Positions 20,170-30,708 of a DNA stretch of 64,000 nt are shown here, one piece after another. Within the stretch, counting starts at the first letter, position 1, and each line of letters begins with the position of its first letter. Where the stretch lies: NCBI GenBank assembly GCA_026874595.1, contig CM049312.1:25353956-25417955 (forward strand). Direction: 5' to 3'. Below the pieces are notes generated by a model. The model did no database searches, was not told where the DNA came from, and saw only the letters and a list, made by a program, of their open reading frames with translations. The stretch comes from Sipunculus nudus. Lineage: Eukaryota; Annelida; Sipuncula; Golfingiida; Sipunculidae. A program made the translations under genes and the position numbers.

Positions 20170-20580
20170 ATGTACAGGAGAAATTTGGAGAAAATGGAAT
20201 ATTACTTGTCTATACAACCCCCGATCACGGGCGGAAGCATTATCGGTGACATACGTCCTCAGTTGGTTACCTCTCTTGATGTCGATGTGTTGCTGTATGA
20301 CGTCATGGTCAACAGAGGCCTAATCGACTCTGTTCAAGCGGATCGTATCAAAGCGAAGGAGACGTCTATCGAGAGGAACGGGGAGCTGCTGTGTATACTC
20401 GAGCATTGGGACGTTCAGAGACTGGTAACATTTATCAACTTGTTGCAAATATTTGATAATAATGTGGCGCACTCCAAGCTAGTGAGCGCTCTTAATTTTG
20501 AAGCATGTACGCGTGAAATTGCAGCAAGAATGTCGTCAAGTGGAGCTCTTTGCACACGTACATATTACAGCCATCGTTAG
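20170..20580 (+). CDS. Single CARD-like protein (tandem copy)
   Basis: 136 aa from the ATG at 20170. An in-frame ATG at 20047 lies upstream of the duplicated TATA block and is not preferred. The death-fold core is as in the previous gene, with a tail CTREIAARMSSS. Third copy of the promoter-gene unit of about 520-540 bp. Confidence 0.65.
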   Translation: MYRRNLEKMEYYLSIQPPITGGSIIGDIRPQLVTSLDVDVLLYDVMVNRGLIDSVQADRIKAKETSIERNGELLCILEHWDVQRLVTFINLLQIFDNNVAHSKLVSALNFEACTREIAARMSSSGALCTRTYYSHR

Positions 20581-20914
20581 TGCAAACAGACGGGTAAAGA
20601 AAGGCGTAGGATTGTGTCTACATCTGCCTATACATGATAACGACCATCGATATCATGCGCAAGGAAAACACGTATATTTATTGTGTGTACAGTGACTCAG
20701 TATTATATCACAAACCTGCGTGAATCACGTGATACGCCATAACACAAATCGTTACCTAGGACTACGCATGCAGCACCAAAAAAAATCAAAAAGGATTGTA
20801 CCTACCTTCCGTTCACTTGCACGTATAAGAGGCGCCTGTGCGCGTCTCCTGGCTTATTTCACCCGACGCATTTGATGTGAGCTAACCGTGTTCCGGATCG
20901 CCTGCAACACAAAC

Positions 20915-21568
20915 ATGACTGACAAGGAATGTCAATTGGATGTAAGTGCTTACATGTCAAACCATCCGTCGGTTCCTGTCGCAGACGTGATCAATTCTGC
21001 TGCAATCCATTTACAGAACACGCTGGACCCAAACGAGAAGCTTCTGGTCGCCCTGCTGCAAAACAACATTTTGCTTCAAGAGCATGTGGAAAGCATACAG
21101 GCAAGGCCGACCAATTCACAGAAGAACGATGAATTGCTGTCCGTCCTCAAAAGGCGGGGTCTACGGCATCTCCTCGCGTTTATCAACTTGCTTGGCTCTC
21201 ATGGTCAGTGCGAGGCGCGCACGGTTCTTCTCTCCTCCCTGAATCATGAGGCAGCTTCGCGTATCAACGATACCGTGCACCGGCTGAAGGGTCATCTCTC
21301 CCAAGCGCAGAACATATCTCGTGTCGGACGGTGGCAGATCACACGGGACATGCTCAATAAAAAACGAGGACAGGACGTTCGTGACGAATCCGGGTCAGAG
21401 CTCAGTTGTTGTATAGTGTGCATGGAGAATAAAAGGAAGACGGTGTTTGTTCCATGCGGTCACTTCGTCTGCTGTTTCCAATGCGCGTGGCATATTATAG
21501 CGAAGGACGATAAAACATGTGTCAGGTGCCGTTGCCCCCTGGAGGATGTCATAGATTGCTATATGTAA
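20915..21568 (+). CDS. CARD-RING protein (putative E3 ligase)
   Basis: 217 aa from the ATG at 20915; the upstream frame starts with GTG. One CARD-like module (about 5-120; YMSNHPSVPVADVINSA start, RRGLRHLLAFINLLGSHGQ end), a basic linker matching the 16694 gene (GRWQITRDMLNKKR versus QRWRRMRDMLCAKK), and a C-terminal RING (about 168-217) with CIVCMENKRKTVFVPCGH, CCFQC, CVRCRCPLEDV and a -CYM end. It looks like the 16694 protein with one CARD lost or not duplicated. TATAAG-like box near 20822; AATAAA at 21756-21761. Confidence 0.75.
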   Translation: MTDKECQLDVSAYMSNHPSVPVADVINSAAIHLQNTLDPNEKLLVALLQNNILLQEHVESIQARPTNSQKNDELLSVLKRRGLRHLLAFINLLGSHGQCEARTVLLSSLNHEAASRINDTVHRLKGHLSQAQNISRVGRWQITRDMLNKKRGQDVRDESGSELSCCIVCMENKRKTVFVPCGHFVCCFQCAWHIIAKDDKTCVRCRCPLEDVIDCYM

Positions 21569-21677
21569 ACGATACAGATGCATTCTGATTGAGAACTTTG
21601 ATGACGTTGGTGTTTTAGCAACTAGTAATATGATTAGACCTGTACACTTTTTCATTTGTAAAAACATGTATGTATGA

Positions 21678-21725
<48 letters not shown>

Positions 21726-22057
21726 ACTGCTTAATAGACATGTACGGCTTTTGACAATAAACCTTATGTATAATGGTAACAAACCTGATTTTATTTGTCT
21801 GTCTTCATTACCTTTCGTCTTGTGTCGTATGTGTGTGTTCGAATATGTGTGTGTGTGTTTTCAGTGTCTGAATGTCACTGGTACCCAATGGAGCTGTAAA
21901 CAGTATTTGTATGGGGATATATTTCCGATATACTCATTTGTGCGTGTGTGTGTACACCGATTAACACATCGTACAACGGACCTGTAGCCATACGTACAGC
22001 CAGTATCGCATTGTCCGACCCGATTTCATGTAACAGCATTCATTAGAAGGGCCCGTG
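21569..22057. other. Spacer with AT microsatellite
   Basis: AT run at about 21681-21716, AATAAA at 21756-21761 for the CARD-RING gene, then GT-rich DNA. No gene seen. Confidence 0.6.
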
Positions 22058-23386
22058 ATGGATGACCGGGACAGTGAAAGTGAACGGACCACCGATGGTT
22101 CAGGTGACACCTATATGAACGTGTATACAGTTCGGATACCGATCAACCTGACAGCTGGTTCTACTGGCCATGACATGTGGACGGTACCTCTCTGGCAAAC
22201 CATTTCGGACGAAGGCGTTCGTGAGTGTGATGACCGTGCGGGGTTGTATATTGATCAGCAGGGTATCTTCCTTGTGAAAGGCCTTGCACCTGGGTTTGAG
22301 CGCCGTGTGATCTACTTCAGTTATATCGCGTGGAAGCAGTTATCAGGTCGCGCAGCCGAGTTTACACGAGCAATAGCGGCTCATAATCAGGTGAAACTGA
22401 TCCTGGAAGAGTATCGCGGAAAACGGTTGACAATGTACGCCAAGCAATGTCCACATGGCTCTGATGAGAGCAACTACGAGGTAACATTCAGGTACGTTGA
22501 CACCGAAAACAGTGTCGTCACTCAAAAAGTATGTGTGACTTTGAACAAGTCGGAATGGGAAAGGCTTGTGCGATGTATACCCAACGTTGCACATAGTCTT
22601 GAGTGCGAGCGAATGATGAGTGGAACCAACTTCGTTATGTATGGTGAAGGTGCATATGACAGCGACACACAGACTGCTATGGGCGTCAATGAGAATGATA
22701 GTGTTGAGATGGCCAGTGGCGATGACGGCGATGTTTATGATTTCGCCAATGTGAGGAATGCTATGAGTGATGGAGTTATCAGGTACACAGACCCCCCTGC
22801 CTCTCCTGACACGGAACCACGGTCTCCTTACTCCTTTCTGGCCAGCGACGATGATAACATATCGTCTCGTTACATGTCTCAGGCCAGCGAAAATGACGAC
22901 ACTGGTCAGGATTTCGCCAATGATATGGATGCTTTGACTAGCGAAGTAATCAGATACACAGACCCCCCTGCCTCTCCTGACACTGAACCACGGTCTCCAG
23001 ACTCTGTTCTGACCAGCGACGATGACGACGTATCGTGTCCTTATTCGTCTCTGGCCAGTTCCATTGACGACGATGAAGTATTCAGGAGAGACCCACCTGC
23101 TACTTATTACACGGATCGAAGGTCTTCTGACTCTTCTTTGGACATCGGCGGTACACGCACATCGTCTTCTTCATCCAGCGATGATTCGTTTAGTAACACT
23201 CTGTTCCGGCAGCCTCCATCGCCTGACTCGCATCTTCCATGCCGTCACACTGAACAGCACATGGAGTCATGTTCTCGTAGACGCTTGCAAAGACCGTTGT
23301 CTCCCATTATCATCGAACACATACGACTGTCATCGGACGAAGATCACATGTCGGCTGAAGAAAACGCGAGACGGGCGGAAGATTGA
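22058..23386 (+). CDS. Tandem PC4-like protein with acidic Ser-rich tail
   Basis: 442 aa from the ATG at 22058 (a GTG lies just before). Residues about 60-110 and 112-185 each resemble the PC4/p15 single-strand-DNA-binding fold. The second is clearer: LEEYRGKRLTMYAK (strand with F/Y-x-GK), a long loop, then VCVTLNKSEWERL, which matches the KGISLxxEQWxxL signature. The first has VIYFSYIAWKQL at the same place. Residues about 200-440 are Ser/Asp/Pro-rich with an internal duplication (YTDPPASPDTEPRSP twice, a related copy after). PC4 proteins combine such a fold with a Ser/acidic region. Expected role: nuclear ssDNA binding and transcription coactivation. A plain hypothetical protein remains possible. 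Confidence 0.55.
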   Translation: MDDRDSESERTTDGSGDTYMNVYTVRIPINLTAGSTGHDMWTVPLWQTISDEGVRECDDRAGLYIDQQGIFLVKGLAPGFERRVIYFSYIAWKQLSGRAAEFTRAIAAHNQVKLILEEYRGKRLTMYAKQCPHGSDESNYEVTFRYVDTENSVVTQKVCVTLNKSEWERLVRCIPNVAHSLECERMMSGTNFVMYGEGAYDSDTQTAMGVNENDSVEMASGDDGDVYDFANVRNAMSDGVIRYTDPPASPDTEPRSPYSFLASDDDNISSRYMSQASENDDTGQDFANDMDALTSEVIRYTDPPASPDTEPRSPDSVLTSDDDDVSCPYSSLASSIDDDEVFRRDPPATYYTDRRSSDSSLDIGGTRTSSSSSSDDSFSNTLFRQPPSPDSHLPCRHTEQHMESCSRRRLQRPLSPIIIEHIRLSSDEDHMSAEENARRAED

Positions 23387-24093
23387 ATGGATGAAATAAG
23401 AACGTTAGTACTGAACTCAGCTACTGCCAACTGGTCCGTATAAACGATGGTTTTCATGAAATGCCTTTTTAAACGTCATTCATGTCTCACGCATGTACTT
23501 ATCTGATTGGTATGTTTATGAGTAATTTTTCCTCGAGTTTTATACGAGATGTAGCCCTTGCATACGTTTTTATTAGTTAATCAGATACCTTTCTTTTGAA
23601 GAATGTATGTTTGCCGTTTGTAACTAGCGTATGTCGTATGTACTGTATTGGCCGATGTATTAAAATGTTACGTTGAGGAGAGTATTGCGTCTTGTGCATC
23701 TTTGTGTATTAAATGTGTGAGTGTTTTTATGGAAGGTCTGGTATGATAAAACAAAACAAGAAATCAGATCATTTGAGTTACATGTGATATTTATACATTC
23801 CAGTCATATCCATAAATACAACCAACTCGAAAAAATAAATACGCATGCAGATCTTGATAGTCCGTACACGGTCGTCGTATGTGTGACCACACGAAACCTG
23901 ACGCCTACATACGTCATACCGATAACTGGAAAAAAAAATAAACCAGAGTCCGGCGTCATTACAGTATACCAAAAACGAAATCCTTTAGTCTGACTAGAGT
24001 CGGATACTAGTGATAAAGCAGATATAAGTTCAATGATACAGTGCTACAAAACGGTATATACACAGTGAAGGTCCTTGCGACTTCCCTTGTTTT
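23387..24093. other. Intergenic, convergent
   Basis: Possible ATTAAA poly(A) signals at about 23658 and 23708 for the PC4-like gene. No gene seen. Confidence 0.4.
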
Positions 24094-24891
24094 CTACCCG
24101 CACGGGGATCCCGAAACCATGATGGAGTAGAGCGATGTAACTCCAGCTGTCGTCAAGGCGTCGTCGATGATGTATGCGGCGGCCTTCAAGTCTGCTGTAC
24201 GGCATATCAGGCTGAAGTAGTTCCATTGCACGTATGTTTCTCCCTCCAAAGCTTGTAGCAAACTGTTGGCTGTGTCATTGTCTGTCTGCTCCCATATCTG
24301 GTGCCATTCTGCCATCTTGACGATTTTTGCTGACACACACGTCATCATGAAGAGCAACTTGTCGTTCATTGAGTTCAGTATCTGTGCCAAGATTCGAAAC
24401 AGCGGCACAATCTTTTCTTTGAACTTCCTGTCTTTGTTTTGATCGAACGGAGCGTTGTCGTGTTGATCTGAGCAAGACAAGAACGCAAACAGGCCTGTCC
24501 AATCGGGACCACCGCATGGGTCGGCCTGTCGGTGGGCTTGTGCGCCATTTGGTGGTACCAGTTCCTCCCACCACTGTCTTGTCTGTTCTTTACATCTCTG
24601 CTTCGCCTCTTCCTCGCATTTCCGCTTTTGCTTTTCCAACAAGAGAGCCACGTGCGGCTGCCCTGTTTCCTTAAGAGCAGTGATGAAATGTTTCACATGA
24701 CTGTCGTTCTTTGATATATGGTCGATCAAGGATGTTGCTTTTGCAAAAGGGGTGGTGTTACGTGCGTAAGCGTGGTACTGTGACAACACGTTTCTGCTCT
24801 TCAGGATAGCACATAACATCTCGTCCACCGTCAGGTTAGCCAACAACTCTGGGCGGCATCGTCTGAACACTTCTGCCCAAGACGCGGACAT
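24094..24891 (-). CDS. CARD-like protein with second death-fold-like C-terminal module
   Basis: 265 aa from the ATG at 24891 (the frame extends upstream via GTG). Residues 1-85 form a CARD-like module beginning SWAEVFRRCRPELLANLTVDEML and ending HFITALKETGQPHVALLLE, which is quite close to canonical CARD helices 5-6. A charged helix (EKQKRKCEEEAKQRCKEQ) follows. A second helical region (about 150-255, with LFRILAQILNSMNDKLLF and a Trp-rich segment) may be a divergent second module. Adaptor or decoy role is inferred. TATA at 24989-24995. Confidence 0.6.
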   Translation of the reverse strand: MSASWAEVFRRCRPELLANLTVDEMLCAILKSRNVLSQYHAYARNTTPFAKATSLIDHISKNDSHVKHFITALKETGQPHVALLLEKQKRKCEEEAKQRCKEQTRQWWEELVPPNGAQAHRQADPCGGPDWTGLFAFLSCSDQHDNAPFDQNKDRKFKEKIVPLFRILAQILNSMNDKLLFMMTCVSAKIVKMAEWHQIWEQTDNDTANSLLQALEGETYVQWNYFSLICRTADLKAAAYIIDDALTTAGVTSLYSIMVSGSPCG

Positions 24892-24988
24892 CCTGTCCTC
24901 GCAATCAGCGGTAGACACCAGTCAGTCGTGAGTTGCCACGTTGTGGGAGTGAGGTTGTGACTGAATGAGGGTAAGCACACGCCAAATA

Positions 24989-24995
24989 TTATATA
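24989..24995 (-). promoter_or_regulatory. TATA box of the 24094 gene
   Basis: Reverse complement TATATAA about 100 bp before the ATG. Confidence 0.5.
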
Positions 24996-25479
24996 CACAT
25001 TGTGATAGGACAGGTATGACTCACTGCCTGCTGATTGGTCGGTACAGGTGCTGGGACATCGGAATCTTGCATATGATGTAGTATCGCAAGATAACGTGTG
25101 TCAGCTTTCGTCCAAGATAATACATTGTGGTATCAGTTTCACAGTGTATTTGTAATAGGATCCTATGCGGAACAGCACGCGGCCTATATATATAGAGTCC
25201 GACATGCATTACTGTCTGCTCTGTTTGATCTGCAAAGAGCTGCTGTAAACATACGACTACGTGGTACTCCGAGTTAAGACGTTGTACCCGTAGTCATGTG
25301 ACCGAACTAATACTCCACTTCAGATACAGTTATATACACATCAGCATCGGTTGAAACAGATAGTGCAGGGACGCGGGCACTGCGAGAGTGACGTTGCATA
25401 ATATAAAAACCCAGAAAGAGCTATTTCGTATGGCCAAAATGCATATAGTGAAAGTCATCTGAAAACGCTCATAGACAAA
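24996..25479. other. Divergent promoter region
   Basis: Separates the minus-strand CARD-like gene from the plus-strand IAP gene. TATAAAA at about 25402 precedes the IAP ATG by 78 bp. A TATATATATA stretch is near 25185-25195. Confidence 0.5.
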
Positions 25480-28045
25480 ATGGGCGAACGGCTATCGGCT
25501 TCGGCGATGTGGATTGAAAAAAACAGACTGGATAGCTACCGTCAATGGCCGAAAAGGGACTTGATCGAGCCGAGGCTGATGTCGGCGGCGGGTTTATACT
25601 TTGTCGGACCACGTGATAAAGTAAAATGTGCCTTCTGTCAAGGTGCTATGATGGGTTGGGAGACAGGGGATGATCCAGACGAGGAACATTTCCGGTATTA
25701 CGGAGACCGGTGTGCGTTTGTTCGCGGGGAACCAACGAATAACGTACCACTTCCTGACGACAATAGCCCGATCCTTGCAAACAAAACTGGAGGAACGTCT
25801 TTCTACAAGGATATCCTGAAGGAACGGTTGGGCATAATTACAAAGAGACCTCGAAGGCCAAGACTGGCTACAGAGCAAAACAGACTAGCGACGTTCCGTG
25901 AATGGCCAGTGGGTAAAGAACAGACTCCCGAATCACTGGCCGAAGCCGGGTTTTACTACACAGGTAATACATGCTCGCTACATTTGTAGTTAGAAAAACG
26001 ACACCATTTCTTTCACCTAAATAAACGTGTTTGATTGTTTTAGTTCGTTCTTGTAAGTCCGACCAACGGAGTATATCATCTCGTATAAAATATAATATGT
26101 CTGTAGATATCGCATCAGTCATTGGAAACGGTTCTATCCTGCATTTGCAGGCTGTGAGACGATAACTGTATATTGTTTGGCACATGACCAAGAAACAATT
26201 TCAGATGAATAATTATGAGACGCGTATTGATTCTTTTTTTTTTGCAACAGAAGATAATACTTCGGTCACTGATTACAGTGGTATGTATTAATTAATGTGA
26301 TACGCATTTATGTTCATAACAGATGATATGTATTTTGTGTTGCAGGTGAACATGATTGTTGCCGGTGTTTTTACTGTGATGGAGGGCTTCGTGCCTGGGA
26401 ACCGGGAGATGAACCATGGGCTGAGCATGCACGTTGGTTCCCAAAATGTGGTTTTGTTATGCAGTCCAAAGGACCTGAATTCATTCACGAGGCAAACAGA
26501 AATGCAACTATGGTTAAAAGCGAGACATTGGTGATTATTCTTTACTTATCACACACATTTTACATGATCACACAGAAAAAGCATCAGACACGCATTATCC
26601 TTTAACGACAGTCAATACAATATATTCAGTAATGCGTTTTGTTTAAGATATGAACATACGAAACCACTTTGTATCACTATATAAGGAAATATTCGTGATG
26701 ACGTGTGTACACAAACATATTATGAATCTGTTACAGGGTACCAACGCCAAAGTTAGGACCAAACGTTACTTAGAAAGCAGGAGCGAAACGCCCGAACGAT
26801 CAGGTATGTGGTTTTGCTGTTAATGTTGTACTTGAGTTTCTAAGGTCAGAACATATATATAATATATGCCAAATATGTAACATTACGTTATATTTCTGTT
26901 CAGGACTTATGTCATGTCAGTATATTCACACAATGACTGATATTTTTATGCAAGAGCTGTCCAGTCATGTGATGAAAAACTTATTTTCCGTTTCACTTTC
27001 ACATACATATCAAATGTTTCATATAGTCATTAATACGTCTCGGCTAGATTTTAGGACTCTTTCTGATCAGAGCCATAATACCCAAGCCGTTATACTGTTG
27101 AGATACGTTGTTTGGCAAGTGAGATCGGAGCCATTGATATTCTGTGTTGATATCATGCATATTCATACTGGTAATAATTTGTGAGGTGTAGCTTCATTGT
27201 CCACATTATAAATATTCTCAGAAACGTATTGATATTCAACACGTCGTTCGGACTCATTCACATATATTATCATATATTGTGTGCTGTTTCAAATGGCCGA
27301 CATCAGAGTACGACCCCCGACACCTGGCGGCACAAATGAGCACGGACAGAGTCCAGTTAGTCCTCAAAACGGGGATTCCCCGTGACAGAGTGGCGTCCGT
27401 CATAGAAAACAAGCTACGTACGACAGGGCAGGCGTTTGAATCCGCTGAATGTTTACTAGCTGCTGTGATGGATTCATATGAAACATCTGCTGCCAGCACT
27501 CCAGCCGCACGTGAAGCGGAAGAGAAACCGCTCGTTGGCGAAATGCAGCAGTCAAACGGGAGTGACGGTGGACCTACAAACAAACAAAGTAATCATTTGG
27601 TCAATTCAACGATACGGTCATTTCATTACACACACACACACACACACAATGGCAATTACGTCCTCATTTGAATGACAGTGAACAAAGCATTGTATTTGCT
27701 GAAGTATGTATATGTAACAAATATAGATCGGTGTCCGTAATATAACGTTGTAGATTACAGTCGTATGCTGATTTCTATGATTACATAACGGTTATTTAAG
27801 GTATACATCGCTTTGCATTACAATCAGTTCGTGTGTTGTTAATTTCAGATGTGGATGCCCTGATACAAGAAAAGCAGTTGTTACAAGACAAGACTATGTG
27901 TGTAATCTGTTTGGACCAAATTCGTCAAATCATTTTCTTGCCATGCGGACATATTGTATCATGTATGGGTTGTGCATCAGACATTAGGAATTGCCCGACA
28001 TGCCGGAAACTTATCCGAGGCACAATAAAGTTTTTCTTATCCTGA
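25480..28045 (+). CDS. Inhibitor of apoptosis protein, BIR-BIR-UBA-like-RING, six exons
   Basis: Exons 25480-25963, 26251-26280, 26346-26530, 26737-26803, 27307-27588 and 27849-28045 have GT-AG borders and keep one frame of 414 codons. BIR1 lies in exon 1 (CAFC, GD-P-EEH, C; about residues 13-80). BIR2 is split by introns 1 and 2 and has the classical [21 protein letters not shown]-x6-C pattern, including the Trp/Glu residues used for IBM peptides. A UBA-like helix bundle (about 265-315) and a C-terminal IAP RING ([26 protein letters not shown]) follow. Expected to bind caspases or adaptors and ubiquitinate them. The multi-exon coding region contrasts with neighbours and suggests a cellular-type gene. 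The AATAAA at 28024-28029 lies inside the last codons. Confidence 0.85.
26251..26280 (+). other. 30-nt microexon in BIR2 of the IAP gene
   Basis: Preceded by a T9 tract and GCAACAG, followed by GTATGT. It is frame-neutral and inserts ten residues ([10 protein letters not shown]) between GFYYT and GEHDCC. Skipping it joins exon 1 to exon 3 in frame and gives normal BIR spacing, so it looks like a cassette exon. Confidence 0.55.
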
Positions 28046-28366
28046 ACGTGTGTCTTTTTACAAGCAGATGATCGAAATTCCCAGACATCTGTTCGCGAAT
28101 AGTCAGCGCGTTATTGTCCGAAGGCGTCCGTGATACTAATAACCAAAGAATATGCGATGATGGAATGGTTTCGGTTTAGTATACGACAGTGCGGACAGTA
28201 TGACACATTTAAATGACGGAGCGCCTGAAAAAAATGTTGATACAAGTCCGCTGTACCAGCCATAACTCGTTCGAGTTAATGTTGGCCTGCAACATATAAA
28301 GGTCTGTGCACATAGCACTATCCTGTAGTACGTGTCTGGTATACGACCGAATCGGGGTGTGATATC
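28046..28366. other. Spacer with promoter
   Basis: CATATAAAGG at about 28294-28303 is a suitable TATA box about 70 bp before the next ATG. Nothing else seen. Confidence 0.45.
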
Positions 28367-28984
28367 ATGGAACGGAAACAACCAGGTACTTTGTTCGACA
28401 TATGCACGCGGTGGTTAACGTCGCGGTATATACCGCATACATTCTTTTGGCTGCTACCTACTGAACTGTACCAACGTTTGATCGAGATGTATAAAAACAA
28501 CGGCGATTGTCAACAGTGTACAACCCTGCTTACGGCGTCTCGAATCAGCTGTTGCGCCTCTAAACACTGTGTGATCGACTCCTACGACAGCGACCCGATA
28601 TTGCGTTGTAAACTGTGTGGTGTCATCACATCGAAATATATGGAGCACGCAGCGCTCCATAAGGGACCTGGTCATACACCATGCGCCGTGAAGATATTAT
28701 TCGAGTGGCCCGGTATGATCGGTTTTGTCATACATTCTACTGTCGTGATATCGAAATATTGGCCAGCAGAGCATGTCGATCCCGGGGATGTTGTGGGAAA
28801 CCTCTTAGCAAACGGCGAGTCACTAACAACTGAGCCCGTCAAATATTTCATGTTTATTGGGAACTGTACGTGCTTTGGATGTTACTGGGATTCCGAAAAG
28901 ATCTTACGGTTCAGGCCGGACCATCTGCTGAGATTCCACAAACAGATTATGAATCACGTTTGCGTGCAACGACAACGGGTGTAG
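28367..28984 (+). CDS. Zinc-binding hypothetical protein, paralogue of the 57435 gene
   Basis: 205 aa. Cys/His pattern at about residues 46-110: CQQC, CC...C, LRCKLCGVITSKYMEHAALH. This is followed by EWPGMIGFVIHSTVVISKYW and NCTCFGC. The minus-strand protein at 57435-58088 has the same order (CRKC, LRCTKCKVITRD-x-H...H, EWPDMICWVH, VSRYW, GNCVC), so the two are diverged paralogues and the Cys/His residues are under selection. Metal binding is likely; the function is unknown. TATA box present. A possible ATTAAA lies about 30 bp after the stop. Confidence 0.65.
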   Translation: MERKQPGTLFDICTRWLTSRYIPHTFFWLLPTELYQRLIEMYKNNGDCQQCTTLLTASRISCCASKHCVIDSYDSDPILRCKLCGVITSKYMEHAALHKGPGHTPCAVKILFEWPGMIGFVIHSTVVISKYWPAEHVDPGDVVGNLLANGESLTTEPVKYFMFIGNCTCFGCYWDSEKILRFRPDHLLRFHKQIMNHVCVQRQRV

Positions 28985-29727
28985 AAAGAATAGCGAGCAG
29001 TATGACGTCCTGTATTAAATCACATGACCCAGTTGTGTCATTAGACGGACGCTAGATGATACGTGTTACATTGGCATCATACCACAATATTTTACATAAT
29101 TATGATACAAAATGTACACATGTCATGTACTGGGTGAAAGCACGTGTTTCAGGCCGACCTAAAGGCGGAGGCATTGTCACAGTCTGCATGTAATGACAAC
29201 ATTTTGGAGTTACCAGAAGGACGTTAGATAAACACCTGCGAAGTGACAATACAAAGATCAGGTGAAGAACAAGACATTGCGCACTTACAGAATCAATTTA
29301 ATATTACACGGAAAGTAACATAATATAATATAAAAACTTATAGACACACTAATTCAAGTGTGTAACCAGAGATTTGTTGATACGGATTGACGCTCGGACC
29401 AATCGTATTCAAATATATGGTGTTCATATTGCCTTAATATGTCAAGACATACACTGTTATTATGATACACACATGCTCGTACGTGCAGCATGAATTCAGC
29501 GATGATATTTGTAACATATATCAGTAAAAAAACGCTTTGCAAATATCATATTTTACAAATAAAATAAAGATCAAACATATGACCTTGTGTGTTTCTCATG
29601 TCATAGTTTTGTAATGCAAAGTGATGCCTGTGTAGAATGAATACCTGTATTATGAGTTAACTGTGCGTATAACTCTGTCTATGCAATAAATGTGTAACAC
29701 AGGAAAAGGATTAACTCACCCTATATT
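28985..29727. other. AT-rich intergenic
   Basis: No supported gene. It contains AATAAA motifs at about 29562 and 29685 without a clear partner. Confidence 0.4.
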
Positions 29728-29976
29728 TCACAATTTCTTCCGTCGACATTTCGGGCAACGGATCAACCTGCATATATATTTCAGACGGGTCAGATTGTTT
29801 GCTTCCTCCAGTCCGTACGGGAGAAAATGTGTCACGACACAGTGCAAACACACCACGTGCTTACAGTATAGCTGATATTTCTTGTACCCGCCAGGGCAAA
29901 TATTCGAAAAAACACATTTATGTTGAGGCATTTTGTCCATACGAATATCCTCATAAACTATACAAAATATCCTCAT
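29728..29976 (-). CDS. Small RING-like zinc finger protein, possibly a fragment
   Basis: 82 aa. The centre reads YCKHVVCLHCVVTHF (C-x-H-x2-C-x2-C) and the end IRCPKCRRKKL (C-x2-C), which is the second half of a C3HC4 RING with a long insert between. The first Cys pair is irregular (CVFSNIC). The same long insert between the CxxC pairs is seen in the RING of the 53216 gene, so the two may be related. The product is short and has no substrate domain. No TATA box was found; it may be a relic or a missed multi-exon gene. Confidence 0.4.
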   Translation of the reverse strand: MRIFCIVYEDIRMDKMPQHKCVFSNICPGGYKKYQLYCKHVVCLHCVVTHFLPYGLEEANNLTRLKYICRLIRCPKCRRKKL

Positions 29977-30590
29977 GTAAATCCATCAGTATACCGTTTA
30001 TTTCACTTGTTGGAACAGGTATGTTGGACGTGGTTTTCCATGCTATCTGTGTACCGAACGTGTGGGTTCGATGGGGACAACACACAGCAGAGTTCGAACG
30101 CTCTATCATTGAGTAATCGTATGGGGAGGGGAGGGGGGGGTGTTCGAATATCTGTGACGAGTAATGCAATCAAAATGGACCGTGATGTATGACTTCTGTT
30201 ATATTTGTATTGATAGCAATGTTTTAGCTTTTTGCAACAGTAAGTATATGTGTATGATCAACAATAAATACATTAAATCAGTACTCGTGTTTGCACAGAC
30301 AGCGATGTATAACATATCTGGGAAACGCTGCGCGATTCATTGTTTCATGATATTCCCTTACAAAAACATACAGTCATCACATGACACGAGTCACAATAAA
30401 GTCAGATCGTGTGTTCAGATATCGTACATGCATTTTCCGATTCGATACAACACGTCACATTCATGATGTAGGTGATGTGTGATCATTAAACAACTATCTT
30501 CAGTGTTCATCATATTGTCAGTATATGGAAAAGGTATTATAAACTAATAAACGTGGCCAATGATACATTTAAGGGGGTAATCTGGTTTAT
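29977..30590. other. Gene-poor stretch
   Basis: AT-rich with a G-run near 30126-30140. Short frames without motifs. Nothing supported. Confidence 0.4.
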
Positions 30591-30708
30591 ACACGAAGAC
30601 ACCTAGTTGTTTATAACACAGCGTCATCTGGACCACTGTATTTGAAAACAGTCACCGAACCCTGTATTCCTCTGGTCACATCCGGAGTTCCTGCAGACTT
30701 CGTGTGCA

